A stretch of DNA of 64,000 nucleotides, from positions 1-64,000 of the forward strand of contig JAJZBK010000015.1 of assembly GCA_021798955.1 (NCBI GenBank), read 5' to 3'. A program made the translations under genes and the position numbers. Under the pieces are notes generated by a model that did not search any database, had not been told where the DNA came from, and was given only the letters and a program-made list of their open reading frames with translations. Positions 51,864 through 61,571 of the stretch are shown here, in pieces (the first letter of the stretch is position 1; each line of letters begins with the position of its first letter). Origin of the DNA: Actinomycetes bacterium (lineage in GTDB: Bacteria > Actinomycetota > Acidimicrobiia > Acidimicrobiales > RAAP-2).

Positions 51864-53297
51864 ATGGCTGACCACCCCGGACCCCCTGACGCTCGACCTA
51901 CCGACGCCCGGAGCGACCCCGGCGGCGAGCCGGTGGTCCCCGTGGCCGGAGGCCCCGAGCTTGCAAGCCCCGAGCCCGGAGGCCCCGAGCTGATGGAGCC
52001 CGAGCTGATGGAGAAGGTGGTGGGCCTGTGCAAGCGTCGAGGGTTCATCTTCCAGTCGGCCGAGATCTACGGCGGGTTCCGCTCCACCTACGACTACGGC
52101 CCGCTCGGGGTCAACCTCCTGCGTAACGTCAAGAACGCCTGGTGGGAGGCCATGGTGCAGCGCCGCGACGACGTGGTCGGCCTGGACGCCTCCATCCTCA
52201 CGCCCCCAGCGGTGTGGGCGGCCTCCGGCCATCTGGCCAACTTCACCGACCCGCTCGTCGACTGCCGCTCGTGCCACCAGCGGTGGCGCCAGGACAAGAT
52301 CGATGGGGTCTGCCCGAACTGCGGCTCGACGGAGTTCACCGAAGCTCGAGCGTTCAACCTCATGTTCAAGACCCACGCCGGCCCGATCGAGGACGAGGGT
52401 GCCGTCGCCTACCTGCGCCCCGAGACGGCGCAGGGCATGTTCATCAACTTCGCCAACGTCCTCCAGACGACGCGCAAACGACCACCCTTCGGGATCGCCC
52501 AGGTCGGCAAGTCCTTCCGCAACGAGATCACCCCGCAGAACTTCGTGTTCCGGACCCGCGAGTTCGAGCAGATGGAGCTCGAGTTCTTCGTCCCTCCCGA
52601 AGACGCCGCCACCTGGTTCGAGTACTGGCTGGCCGAGCGGTACCGGTGGTACGTCGAGCTCGGCATCCCCGACGAGCTCCTCCGCCTCCGCCACCACGAC
52701 CCCGAGGAGCTCTCCCACTACTCGGCGGGCACCGCCGACGTCGAGTTCCGGTTCCCCTGGGGGTGGGACGAGCTCGAGGGCATCGCCAACCGCACGGACT
52801 ACGACCTGAAGGCCCACGCCGCCGCGTCGGGGGCCCGTCTCGAGTACTTCGACCAGGCCACCGGCGAGCGCTACGTCCCCTATGTCATCGAGCCGGCAGC
52901 GGGAGCGACCCGCACCATGATGGCCTTCCTCCTCGCCGCCTACCGCGAGGACGAGGTCGGTGGGGAGCCCCGTACGGTGCTCGCCCTCCATCCGCGGCTC
53001 GCTCCCTACCAGGTCGCCGTGCTGCCCCTGTCCAAGAAGGAGACCCTCGAGCCACTGGCGCGCTCGGTCCTCGCTGCCCTCCAGCCTCACGTGATGTGCG
53101 ACTACGACGTGACCCAGTCCATCGGCCGGCGGTACCGCCGCCAGGATGAGATCGGCACGCCGTGGTGCGTGACCGTCGACTTCGACTCGCTGGAGGACGG
53201 AGCCGTGACCATCCGCGATCGCGACACCACCGAACAGGTCCGCGTGCCGATCGACACCGTGGTGGAGGAGATCCGGCGGAGGGTGGGGGCAGCCTGA
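51864..53297 (+). CDS. glyS: Glycyl-tRNA synthetase, alpha2 type
   Basis: A class II synthetase of 477 residues. Landmarks are LCKRRGFIFQSAEIYGGFRS, the zinc-type CRSCHQRWRQ...CPNC, the motif 2 region PFGIAQVGKSFRNEITPQNF, motif 3 near AAGATRTMMAFLLAAY, and an anticodon-binding domain ending VRVPIDTVVEEIRRRVG. The first 45 residues are Pro/Glu-rich and repetitive (GGPEL/ASPEP/GGPELMEPELME), before the conserved part. ATG 51864. Confidence 0.96.
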   Translation: MADHPGPPDARPTDARSDPGGEPVVPVAGGPELASPEPGGPELMEPELMEKVVGLCKRRGFIFQSAEIYGGFRSTYDYGPLGVNLLRNVKNAWWEAMVQRRDDVVGLDASILTPPAVWAASGHLANFTDPLVDCRSCHQRWRQDKIDGVCPNCGSTEFTEARAFNLMFKTHAGPIEDEGAVAYLRPETAQGMFINFANVLQTTRKRPPFGIAQVGKSFRNEITPQNFVFRTREFEQMELEFFVPPEDAATWFEYWLAERYRWYVELGIPDELLRLRHHDPEELSHYSAGTADVEFRFPWGWDELEGIANRTDYDLKAHAAASGARLEYFDQATGERYVPYVIEPAAGATRTMMAFLLAAYREDEVGGEPRTVLALHPRLAPYQVAVLPLSKKETLEPLARSVLAALQPHVMCDYDVTQSIGRRYRRQDEIGTPWCVTVDFDSLEDGAVTIRDRDTTEQVRVPIDTVVEEIRRRVGAA

Positions 53298-53368
53298 GCG
53301 GGGCGGATAGGCTCGTTCGGTCGCGTGCCTCGCCGGCCGCCGGTCCGCCTACCAGGAGAGTCGCCTCG

Positions 53369-56257
53369 ATGCCGTTCGTCTTCGACTTCGACCACAATCA
53401 CCCGAAGCCGCCCATGGAGCTCAAGGAGCTGCTCGGGGGCAAGGGGGCAAACCTGGCCGAGATGACGTCCGTCCTCGGGCTGCCGGTCCCTCCGGGCTTC
53501 ACCATCTCGACCGAGGCTTGCCGCGCCACCATGGCCGGCGGGTGGCCTGAGGGGCTGTGGGGCGAGGTCACCCGGGCGCGGGCGCGGCTCGAGCGGAAGA
53601 TGGGCAAGCGCATCGGCGACGCCAAGGACCCCCTGCTCGTCTCCGTGCGCTCGGGGGCGATGTTCTCGATGCCGGGCATGATGGACACGGTCCTCAACCT
53701 GGGCCTGAACGACCGGTCGGTCGAGGGGTTGGCCCGTCAGACGAGCGACCGTCGCTTCGCCTACGACTCCTACCGCCGGTTCGTGGCCATGTACGGCCGG
53801 ATCGTCCTCGGCATCCCCGGCGAGGAGTTCGACACCCTGCTGGAGGCGGCCAAGGAGCTGGCCGGTACGGCGTCGGACGCCGGCATCCCCGTCGAACTGC
53901 TCACCTACCTCGTGGAGGCCTACCAGCAGATCGTCGAGCGCCACACCGGTAAGCCCTTCCCTCAAGATCCCGACGAGCAGCTCCGTGGAGCCGTTGACGC
54001 GGTGTTCTCGTCCTGGAACGGGCCCCGGGCGATCGCCTACCGGGTGCGGGAGCGGATCTCACACGACCTCGGCACGGCGGTCAACGTGCAGGCCATGGTG
54101 TTCGGCAACCGCGACGACCGGTCGGGCACGGGGGTGGGCTTCACTCGTGACCCGGCGACGGGAGCGACGGGCGAGTACGGCGACTTCTTGGTCAACGCCC
54201 AGGGCGAGGACGTGGTCGCCGGCATCCGCAACACCCAGCCCCTGTCGGCGCTGAAGAAGCTCTTCCCGGCCATCCACGACGAGCTGCTGGACATCTTCGC
54301 CCGGCTCGAGCGCCACTACCGCGACATGTGCGACACCGAGTTCACCATCGAGCAGGGCAAGCTCTGGATGCTCCAGACTCGCGTCGGCAAGCGGACCGGG
54401 CGTGCCGCCCTCAAGATGGCCGTCGACATGACCAAAGACCGGGCGATCAAGCTCACCCGGGCCGAGGCCGTCGCCCGCATCACCGGTGACCACCTCGACC
54501 AGGTGCTCCACCCGCAGTTCGCCGGCTCGGGCCACCAGGTGCTGACCTCGGGGCTCGGTGCCTCGCCCGGAGCGGCGGTCGGTCGCGTCTACCTGACCGC
54601 CGACGATGCCGAGGCAGCGGCCAAGCGGGGCGAGCAGGTCGTCCTGGTGCGCAGCGAGACCTCGCCGGAGGACGTCCACGGCATGTTGGCCGCCGAAGGC
54701 ATCCTCACCGCCCGGGGCGGCCTGGTGAGCCACGCCGCGGTGGTCGCCCGAGGCTGGGGCAAGCCGGCCGTGGTCGGTGCCGAGGCGGTGCGGATCGTGG
54801 CCGACGGCTTCGTCGTAGGAGACACGCTCGTCCACCAGGGCGACTGGATCTCGGTGGACGGTACGTCCGGGACGGTCGTCCTCGGACAGGTGCCGCTCAC
54901 GCAGGGGGTGACGCCACCCGAGTTCGACACCATCCTGGCGTGGGCCGACGAGCTGCGCGCCGGCCAGCTCGGCGTCCGGGCGAACGCCGACAACGGGCCC
55001 GATGCCACCAACGCGCGACGCCACGGCGCCGAGGGGATCGGCTTGTGCCGGACCGAGCACATGTTCCTCGCCGAGGACCGCCTGCCCATCGTGCGCCGGA
55101 TGATCCTGGCCGACACCAAGGCTGAGGAGACCGACGCCCTCGAGGCGTTGCGCGTGGCCCAGAAGGCCGACTTCGTGTCCATCCTCGAAGCGATGGACGG
55201 CCTGCCGGTGACGGTCCGCCTCCTCGACCCGCCGCTGCACGAGTTCCTGCCCGACACCGCCGAGCTGGCCATCAAGGAGGCCACCGTCGGACTGACGGCC
55301 GAGGAGGACCGGCTGTTCGCCGCCGCCAAGACGTGGCACGAGTTCAATCCCATGCTCGGCACCCGCGGCGTCCGCCTCGGGGTGCTGAAGCCCGGCCTCT
55401 ACGCCATGCAGGTCCGGGCCCTCATGGAAGCTGCCCTCGACCGAGTGGCGGCCGGCGGCCACCCGATCGTCGAGATCATGATCCCCCTGACGGTGTCCCG
55501 AGAGGAGCTGGCGCTCGCCCGGTCCTGGGTGGAGGAGGCAGTGGCCGCGGCCTCCGCGGCCCCGGCAGCCCGTGGACGCGGAGGCCGCGGGCGGACGAGC
55601 CCGGGTGCCTCGCGGCGGGGCGTGCTCGAGGTGTCGATCGGCACCATGATCGAGACCCCTCGGGCCGCCCTGCGCGCCGGTGACATCGCGGAGGTCGCCG
55701 ACTTCTTCTCCTTCGGCACCAACGACCTCACCCAGATGACCTTCGGCTTCAGTCGTGACGACGTCGAGGGCCGGATGATGGCCGCCTACCTCGAGCAAGG
55801 CCTCCTGCCCCGCAACCCCTTCGAGACGGTCGATCCTGACGGGGTGGGCGAACTGGTCCGTCTGGGCGTCGAGCGGGGCCGGGCCACCCGGCCAGGCCTC
55901 AAGGTCGGAGTGTGCGGCGAGCACGGCGGCGATCCCGAGTCGATCCTCACCTTTGCCCGCGCCGGCGTCGACTACGTGAGCTGTTCGCCTTTCCGGGTGC
56001 CGATTGCTCGTCTGGCCGCCGCCCACGCCGTGCTGGCCGGAGCGACGAGGGCCCGGACGGACGCCGGAGCGGGCACCAGTGGTGGTGCGACCCCGGCCAA
56101 GCGGGCCAGTGGTGGTGCGACCCCGGCCAAGCGGGCGACCCCGGCCAAGCGGGCCAGTGGTGGTGCGACCCCGGCCAAGCGGGCGACCCCGGCCAAGCGG
56201 GCCAGTGGTGGTGCGACCCCGGCCAAGCGGGCGACCCCGGCCAAGCGGGCGCGCTAG
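53369..56257 (+). CDS. ppdK: Pyruvate, phosphate dikinase with basic C-terminal tail
   Basis: It interconverts pyruvate, ATP and phosphate with PEP, AMP and pyrophosphate. It has 962 residues. The N-terminal ATP-grasp domain starts LLGGKGANLAEMTS. The phosphohistidine domain has the GGLVSHAAVVARGWGKPAVVG motif (swivel His). The PEP-binding domain includes GIGLCRTEHMF and GTNDLTQMTFGFSRDD. The last 59 residues are an unusual Lys/Arg/Ala tail with ASGGATPAKR and ATPAKR repeats, absent from typical PPDKs. ATG 53369 follows AGGAG. Confidence 0.94.
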   Translation: MPFVFDFDHNHPKPPMELKELLGGKGANLAEMTSVLGLPVPPGFTISTEACRATMAGGWPEGLWGEVTRARARLERKMGKRIGDAKDPLLVSVRSGAMFSMPGMMDTVLNLGLNDRSVEGLARQTSDRRFAYDSYRRFVAMYGRIVLGIPGEEFDTLLEAAKELAGTASDAGIPVELLTYLVEAYQQIVERHTGKPFPQDPDEQLRGAVDAVFSSWNGPRAIAYRVRERISHDLGTAVNVQAMVFGNRDDRSGTGVGFTRDPATGATGEYGDFLVNAQGEDVVAGIRNTQPLSALKKLFPAIHDELLDIFARLERHYRDMCDTEFTIEQGKLWMLQTRVGKRTGRAALKMAVDMTKDRAIKLTRAEAVARITGDHLDQVLHPQFAGSGHQVLTSGLGASPGAAVGRVYLTADDAEAAAKRGEQVVLVRSETSPEDVHGMLAAEGILTARGGLVSHAAVVARGWGKPAVVGAEAVRIVADGFVVGDTLVHQGDWISVDGTSGTVVLGQVPLTQGVTPPEFDTILAWADELRAGQLGVRANADNGPDATNARRHGAEGIGLCRTEHMFLAEDRLPIVRRMILADTKAEETDALEALRVAQKADFVSILEAMDGLPVTVRLLDPPLHEFLPDTAELAIKEATVGLTAEEDRLFAAAKTWHEFNPMLGTRGVRLGVLKPGLYAMQVRALMEAALDRVAAGGHPIVEIMIPLTVSREELALARSWVEEAVAAASAAPAARGRGGRGRTSPGASRRGVLEVSIGTMIETPRAALRAGDIAEVADFFSFGTNDLTQMTFGFSRDDVEGRMMAAYLEQGLLPRNPFETVDPDGVGELVRLGVERGRATRPGLKVGVCGEHGGDPESILTFARAGVDYVSCSPFRVPIARLAAAHAVLAGATRARTDAGAGTSGGATPAKRASGGATPAKRATPAKRASGGATPAKRATPAKRASGGATPAKRATPAKRAR
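56078..56254 (+). repeat. Mixed 30/18-bp tandem repeats in the ppdK tail
   Basis: Units of GCGACCCCGGCCAAGCGG (18 bp, ATPAKR) and the 30-bp form that adds GCCAGTGGTGGT (ASGG) alternate, giving a lysine-rich tail of 59 residues. Confidence 0.97.
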
Positions 56258-56311
56258 GCCCAACCCTGCGGTTGGCCCGGAGGGAGCCTCCGGCCGCTAC
56301 GGTCGTCTGCG

Positions 56312-58234
56312 ATGGCCATTCCCGACGACGAGGTGGCCCAGGTCCGGGCGGCGACGGACATCGTCGCCCTGGTGGGCGAGCACGCTGCCCTGAAGCGACA
56401 GGGCCGCCGGTGGGTGGGCCTGTGCCCGTTCCACACCGAGAAGACCCCGTCGTTCAGCGTCAACGCCGAAGAGGGCTTCTACTACTGCTTCGGGTGCCAG
56501 GCCTCGGGCGACGTCATCACCTTCGTTCGCGAGGTGGAGCACCTCGACTTCGCAGATGCCGTCCGGCTGCTGGCCGACCGGGCGGGCATTGCCCTGCACG
56601 AGGACGAGGCAGCGAGCGCCGGCTCCCGGGACCGGCGCGAGCTGCTGGCGGTCCTCGAGCGCGCGACCCAGTGGTACCACGAGCGCCTGTTGGGTGGGCC
56701 GGACGCAGGCCCGGCGCGCGACTACCTGCGTTCGCGCGGCTATGACAGCGACACGGTCCGGCGGTTCCGCCTCGGCTGGGCGCCTGACCAGTGGGACGCT
56801 TGCTGCCGCGCCCTCGGCCTCGACGAACGCCTGGCCAACGGCACTGGCCTGGGCTTCGTCAATCGCCGCGGCCGCCTGCAGGACGCGTTTCGGGCCCGGG
56901 TGATCTTCCCGGTGTGCGATCCCTCGGGGCGTCCGATCGCCTTCGGCGGGCGAGTGCTGCCCGGTAGTGCCGACCCGGCCAAGTACAAGAACTCGGCCGA
57001 GACTTCCGTCTACGCCAAGCGCCGAGTGCTCTACGCCCTCAACTGGGCCAAGGACGACATCATCCGGACCGGCGAGGTCGTCGTCTGCGAGGGCTACACC
57101 GACGTGGTTGGCTTCTTCCAGAGCGGGGTCGAGCGAGCGGTCGCCACCTGCGGGACAGCCCTGGGCGACGAGCACTTCCGCCTGCTTCGCAACTTCGCTC
57201 GGCGAGTAGTCCTGGCCTTCGACGCCGACGGCGCCGGCCAGTCGGCTGCCGGACGGTTCTACGAGTGGGAGCGCCGGCACGAGGTCGACGTCGCCGTGGC
57301 CGCGCTCCCTCCGGGCTCGGATCCAGCCGAGGTGGCCAGGAGCGACCCGGAGGCCTTGCGGCGGGCCGTGGCTGAGGCGCGGCCCTTCCTGCAGTTCCGC
57401 GTGGAGCGGGTGCTCGGCGTGGCCGACCTCTCGACGGCCGAGGGTCGGGCTCGGGCGGCCGATGCCTCGCTGGTGGCCGTGGCCGAGCACCCCGACGACC
57501 TGGTGCGCGACCAGTATGTGATGACGATCGCCGAACGGTGTCGGCTCGATCCGACTGCGCTGCGCCGGCGCCTCGAGTCCATCCGTCGCGGTGGCCCGCT
57601 GCCCGGGGACGGCCGCCATGACGGCCCCAGTCAACCGCGAGCCCGATCGACGGCGTCTGACGGGCGGAGGAGCCAGCGGGAGGGGGCGGCGCTCGGTGGT
57701 CGCGGGCCTGTGCTCGACGACGAGCCACCGGAGGACGACGGATGGGCGACCGGACAGGAACTGCCCGGCGGTGGTCGGGGGCGAGCTCGGCGGTCCGGCG
57801 GGGCGCAAGCCGAGTACCGCCCCGGCCTCGAGGCGTTGCGCCTGGCCATCCACCGGCCCGAGGAGGTGTTCGCTCGTCTCGAGGCCGTGCTCTTCCTCGA
57901 CGAGGTCCAGCGAGCAGCGTTCGACGCCCTGGCCGTCAGCGACGACCTGCACCAGGCACTGGCTGTAGCACCCGAGGCCGCCCGGGCCCTCCTCGCCCGG
58001 CTCGCTGTCGAGGAGCCGGTGGGAGCGGGTGAGGACGTGGTGCGCCAACTGGTCCGGAACGCGGCCCGTCGTGCTCTTGGAGAGCTTGCCCGGAGCGCGG
58101 CGGCGGACCCCACCCTGGTCGCCGATGTGGCCCGGGTGGCTTCGTGGTTGCACGGCCTCGACGACCCCGCCTCCGGGAGTGCCGCCGCCGAGCAGTTGGT
58201 AGCCTGGCTCCGGGTGAGGGAGGGGCGCACGTGA
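56312..58234 (+). CDS. dnaG: DNA primase DnaG
   Basis: It makes RNA primers for replication. It has 640 residues. The zinc-binding domain is [15 protein letters not shown]...[13 protein letters not shown] (CHC2). The TOPRIM domain holds [14 protein letters not shown] and [16 protein letters not shown] long, low-complexity linker (about residues 430-505) joins a C-terminal helicase-binding domain. rpoD starts 13 bp after the stop; dnaG-rpoD form the macromolecular-synthesis pair. Confidence 0.96.
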   Translation: MAIPDDEVAQVRAATDIVALVGEHAALKRQGRRWVGLCPFHTEKTPSFSVNAEEGFYYCFGCQASGDVITFVREVEHLDFADAVRLLADRAGIALHEDEAASAGSRDRRELLAVLERATQWYHERLLGGPDAGPARDYLRSRGYDSDTVRRFRLGWAPDQWDACCRALGLDERLANGTGLGFVNRRGRLQDAFRARVIFPVCDPSGRPIAFGGRVLPGSADPAKYKNSAETSVYAKRRVLYALNWAKDDIIRTGEVVVCEGYTDVVGFFQSGVERAVATCGTALGDEHFRLLRNFARRVVLAFDADGAGQSAAGRFYEWERRHEVDVAVAALPPGSDPAEVARSDPEALRRAVAEARPFLQFRVERVLGVADLSTAEGRARAADASLVAVAEHPDDLVRDQYVMTIAERCRLDPTALRRRLESIRRGGPLPGDGRHDGPSQPRARSTASDGRRSQREGAALGGRGPVLDDEPPEDDGWATGQELPGGGRGRARRSGGAQAEYRPGLEALRLAIHRPEEVFARLEAVLFLDEVQRAAFDALAVSDDLHQALAVAPEAARALLARLAVEEPVGAGEDVVRQLVRNAARRALGELARSAAADPTLVADVARVASWLHGLDDPASGSAAAEQLVAWLRVREGRT

Positions 58235-58247
58235 CGGAGCCACAGCC

Positions 58248-59837
58248 ATGAACGCCAAGGACGTCGTGTCCACCGAAGCCACTGCAGCCGACCGGCCTGA
58301 GGGCGCGGCCGATGCCCACGGGGAGGATCTGGCCGACGGCGTCGTGGAGGGTGTCCCGGTGGACGGTCTGTCCGCCCTGCTGGCTCGTGGCCGGGCCCTC
58401 GGCACCCTGACCCCCGACGACTTGATGGAGGTCCTCCGGACGGTGGAGCTGACTCCCGAGGTCATCGTCGGCGTGGTCGACCGGGTGCAGGCCGCGGGCA
58501 TCGAGTTCGCCGACGAGCCCCCCGAGGTGCTCGCTGGCGTGGCGGCGCACGAGGACGAAGCGGTGCTTGCCGAGGCGGTGGGCGCGGCCGAGGACGGGCT
58601 GGCGGCCGAGGACGGGCTGGCAGCCGACGACGGGCTGGCGGCTGCTGGAGACGTCCCTGACGGGAAAGGGATGGCGAAGCGGTCCCCGAGCACCACCATC
58701 ACGCCGCTCCGACCGCGTGGCATGGGCGGGCACCAGGTCGCCGCCCTCGAGCCGGCGGGTGGCTCGACAGGTGCCGACCACGGGAGCGGCAGCCTCCCCA
58801 CGAGTGCTCGTACCTCCGGTGGTGCCGGAGGCAGCGCCGGACGGCGACCGACACCGCGTCGGGCTGCCCAAGGGTCGGACCGCTTCTCGGGGTCGGACCG
58901 CTTCGGTGGGGCGGCGGCCGACCCGGTCCACACCTACCTGAAGGAGATCGGTCGGGTCAAGCTGCTCGATGCCGCCCTCGAGGTCGAGCTGGCCGAGCGC
59001 ATCGTGGCCGGCACGGAGGCAGCGGTGCGGCTGGCCGAGGCCGAGGAGAGCGGGGTGGTCCGACCCGAGCGTGACGAGGCCCACGACCGGATGCTCGTCC
59101 GTCGTGGACAGGCGGCCAAGGAGGCCCTGATCGAGGCCAACCTGCGGTTGGTCGTCTCGATCGCCAAGCGCTACCGCAACCGAGGGCTGGCCTTCCTCGA
59201 CCTGATCCAAGAGGGCAACCTCGGGCTCATGCGCGCCGTCGAGAAGTTCGACCACACGAAGGGCTTCAAGTTCTCGACGTACGCCACGTGGTGGATCCGC
59301 CAGGCGATCACCCGGGCGATCGCCGACCAGGCTCGGACCATCCGGATCCCCGTCCACATGGTCGAGACCATCAACAAGGTCGTGTGGGCTCAGCGGCAGC
59401 TCCTCCAAGAGCTCGGGCGCGAGCCCACCGCCGAAGAGGTGGCTCGTCGGGTCGACTTCACCATCGAGCGCGTACGCGAGATCCAACGCATCAATCAGGA
59501 CACCGTCTCGCTCGAGCAGCCGATGGGTGACGAGGACGACTTCAGCCTGTCCGACCTCATCGAGGACCGGGGTGCCGTCGTGCCGGATGACGCCGCCGCC
59601 CGGATCATGCTCGACCAGGCGGTACGCGAAGCCCTCGCCCATCTGTCACCCCGCGAACAGGACGTCGTCCGCCTCCGCTTCGGCCTCGACGACGGCAAGA
59701 TCCGTACCCTCGAGGAGGTTGGCAAGGCGTTCGGCGTCACCCGCGAACGCATCCGCCAGATCGAGGCGAAGACGTTGGCCAAGCTCCGTCGGCCGGACTC
59801 GGCCCAGCTCCTGCGCGACTACCTCGACGAGGCCTGA
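58248..59837 (+). CDS. rpoD: RNA polymerase primary sigma factor (RpoD/HrdB type)
   Basis: A 529-residue housekeeping sigma70. The N-terminal ~225 residues are Ala/Gly/Asp-rich with three AEDGLA repeats (residues 114-131) and a short SDRF duplication. Region 1.2 begins [13 protein letters not shown]. Region 2 contains [20 protein letters not shown] and [20 protein letters not shown]. Region 3 and 4 end in [23 protein letters not shown] 58248 is placed close after dnaG. Likely the major sigma factor. Confidence 0.96.
   Translation: MNAKDVVSTEATAADRPEGAADAHGEDLADGVVEGVPVDGLSALLARGRALGTLTPDDLMEVLRTVELTPEVIVGVVDRVQAAGIEFADEPPEVLAGVAAHEDEAVLAEAVGAAEDGLAAEDGLAADDGLAAAGDVPDGKGMAKRSPSTTITPLRPRGMGGHQVAALEPAGGSTGADHGSGSLPTSARTSGGAGGSAGRRPTPRRAAQGSDRFSGSDRFGGAAADPVHTYLKEIGRVKLLDAALEVELAERIVAGTEAAVRLAEAEESGVVRPERDEAHDRMLVRRGQAAKEALIEANLRLVVSIAKRYRNRGLAFLDLIQEGNLGLMRAVEKFDHTKGFKFSTYATWWIRQAITRAIADQARTIRIPVHMVETINKVVWAQRQLLQELGREPTAEEVARRVDFTIERVREIQRINQDTVSLEQPMGDEDDFSLSDLIEDRGAVVPDDAAARIMLDQAVREALAHLSPREQDVVRLRFGLDDGKIRTLEEVGKAFGVTRERIRQIEAKTLAKLRRPDSAQLLRDYLDEA
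58587..58640 (+). repeat. 18-bp x3 tandem array inside rpoD
   Basis: Three units of GCCGAGGACGGGCTGGCG (small variants) encode AEDGLA repeats in the unstructured N-terminal part. Confidence 0.95.
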
Positions 59838-60013
59838 TCGCTCGGCGAGGCCCGAGCACACGGTCTACGACGTCTGGTGCCTCACCAGGCCGGAGCTCTC
59901 TCGCTCTTCGGGCACGTCGAGGGCTCCGGGTGGGGGACGGTCGGTCCTCCTGGGGTCGCCGTCGGCTAGAGTCGCTTGCCGTGCCGCCCGACTCCGACGG
60001 GCGCTCGCACCGG

Positions 60014-60086
60014 TCCGGGGTAGCTCAATCGGCAGAGCAAGCGGCTGTTAACCGCTAGGTTGAGAGTTCGAGTCTCTCCCCCGGAG
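60014..60086 (+). tRNA. tRNA-Asn(GTT)
   Basis: Full cloverleaf: acceptor TCCGGGG/CCCCGGA, anticodon loop CTGTTAA with GTT between stem AGCGG/CCGCT, T-arm GAGAGTTCGAGTCTCTC, discriminator G. No CCA is encoded. It follows rpoD after a 176-bp gap. Confidence 0.96.
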
Positions 60087-60228
60087 CTGGCCGCTTTGCC
60101 TTCGTGTAGTGCTCCGCAATGGGGAGCCGCACGCGTTCGGCCAAGGTCTGCGGGAAGCATGGCAGGAAGCGTGACGGGGGCGTGGCTGCCGGCGTTGGCT
60201 GGCGGGCACTTCCGACCAGCGGGCCCTC

Positions 60229-60697
60229 CTGCTGGGCGAGGGTGGCCACCAGCTCCGCCGGCGGATCGCGCACGACCGGCCTGCGTGTCTCGGCCTTGGC
60301 GCGGTCGATGGGCACAGCGCAGGGGAACGGCGCCAGCTGCCCTTCACTGAGCGTCGGTCCCCATTCGTAACGGCAGGTGAGCCCGGTGCCGACGCCGTTG
60401 AAGCCGGACGCGGTGAGGCGAGGGATCTCTCAAGAGGCCAACTCCCACCCCGTCTACGAACCGGACGCCGCGTCCACGTCTACCAACAGGGCGCTGCGTC
60501 CCCCGCGCCGCCAGTGGCGTGCCGGGCGTGCAGTCGTAGGCGACGACGAGCCGACCGGTCCCGAGTGGCTCGCCCGTAGCCAACACGCGGTGTTCCTTGC
60601 CGTAGAGGTTGTGGAGGTGGCGAGGCCAGCCCTCGAGCAGGTGTAGTGACCACCCTGCGGGCGCCGAGCCGAGGGTGAGCAGGGGACCCTCGGGCAC
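60229..60697 (-). pseudogene. Arylsulfatase C-terminal relic
   Basis: Two frames on the minus strand together read like the C-terminal part of bacterial arylsulfatases: EGPLLTLGSAPAGWSLHLLE then GWPRHLHNLYGKEH in one frame (about 60697-60560), and GTGLTCRYEWGPTLSEGQLA then AELVATLAQQ in another (about 60370-60229). Between them the frame breaks and stops appear. The sulfatase catalytic domain is absent. The remaining bases up to tRNA-Asn and up to the nfuA-like gene hold no gene; the gap 60698-60882 contains only short repeats. Confidence 0.6.
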
Positions 60698-60810
60698 GAC
60701 CCCTCGGGTCCGACCCCTCGGGCACGGCGAGGCGGACGACGGCGTGCCGACGACCCTGGCGGTCTCCGGGCGAGCCCGCACAGTCGTCTCCGGCCTGCTC
60801 GCCTCGCCGC

Positions 60811-60850
60811 TCGCCCGAAGCCGCCCGAAGCCGCCCGAAGCCGCCCGAAG
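60811..60850. repeat. 10-bp x4 tandem array
   Basis: Four copies of CCGCCCGAAG (first with T) lie 33 bp beyond the nfuA-like stop, in non-coding sequence. Confidence 0.92.
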
Positions 60851-60882
60851 GAAGCGGTCGAGCGTGTCGAGGTCCCGCCGGC

Positions 60883-61527
60883 TTACTTTTTGGCCGGCTC
60901 GTAGTACGGGTTGGTGCCAGAGGCGTGGTCGGTGACGTCGACCACACGGGTGACCTCGGGGATCAGCTCGCGCAAGGTCACCTCGATGCCCTGGCTGAGG
61001 GTGACGGAGGCCATGCCGCACCCCGCACACCCGCCACTCAGGCGGAGGTACGCGGACCCCTCCTCGACGGCGACCAGATCGGCCCGCCCGCCGTGGGCGG
61101 CAATCGCCGGGTTGATCTGCTGCTCGAGGACCTGGATCACCCGTTGGGCGACGTCGCCGCTCAGATCGGGTGCCGGTAGGTCTGACTGCACAGCCGGGGA
61201 GGCCGGGGGTCGGTTGGGGTTCTTGATGACCATCCCACGCGCGTCGCCCTCTCCGTCGACGTCGAGGACGGCGCCGTTCAGCCGGTCGATGCTGGCAGCC
61301 GGCACCACGATCGGCAGGCCGTCGCTCTCGCCCTGCCAGTCACCAGGAGCAGCGTCGGTCAGTGCCTGGAAGTAGATGTCGTACGTGTAGGAGTCCCCGT
61401 TGGTCCCTGCGACCTCGACCCACAGGGCCAGCGAGCCGGCGTCAGCCTCGGAGGAGCGCAACGACAGCACGTCGGCCGCCGCCGCCGGTGTCACATCGAA
61501 CGAGGGTGTCTGGTCGGCGTCAGTCAT
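60883..61527 (-). CDS. NfuA-like Fe-S carrier (NifU C-terminal domain)
   Basis: A protein of 214 residues. A degenerate A-type (IscA-like) N-terminal domain (TPAAAADVLSLRSSEADAGS ... GMVIKNPNRP) lacks the cysteine set. A NifU-like domain follows with LSGGCAGCGMASVTLSQGIE (CxxC, 4Fe-4S binding) and ELIPEVTRVVDVTDHASGTN. It likely delivers Fe-S clusters to apo-proteins, which could include the radical SAM enzymes nearby (hemW and the gene at 62823). ATG 61527; divergent from the ATP-grasp gene. Confidence 0.9.
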   Translation of the reverse strand: MTDADQTPSFDVTPAAAADVLSLRSSEADAGSLALWVEVAGTNGDSYTYDIYFQALTDAAPGDWQGESDGLPIVVPAASIDRLNGAVLDVDGEGDARGMVIKNPNRPPASPAVQSDLPAPDLSGDVAQRVIQVLEQQINPAIAAHGGRADLVAVEEGSAYLRLSGGCAGCGMASVTLSQGIEVTLRELIPEVTRVVDVTDHASGTNPYYEPAKK

Positions 61528-61571
61528 GGTGGCGGTCCTTCCCTGCTTGCCGTCGGGTGCATCATAGGGCG

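Noticed and set aside
54059-56263. 734-residue minus-strand ORF opposite ppdK
   Set aside because: It mirrors the PPDK codons, including the tail repeats, and has no recognisable domain.
60055-60315. Protein-coding gene opposite tRNA-Asn
   Set aside because: The frame reads through the reverse strand of the tRNA; only its beginning keeps an arylsulfatase C-terminal pattern, which is assigned to the relic.
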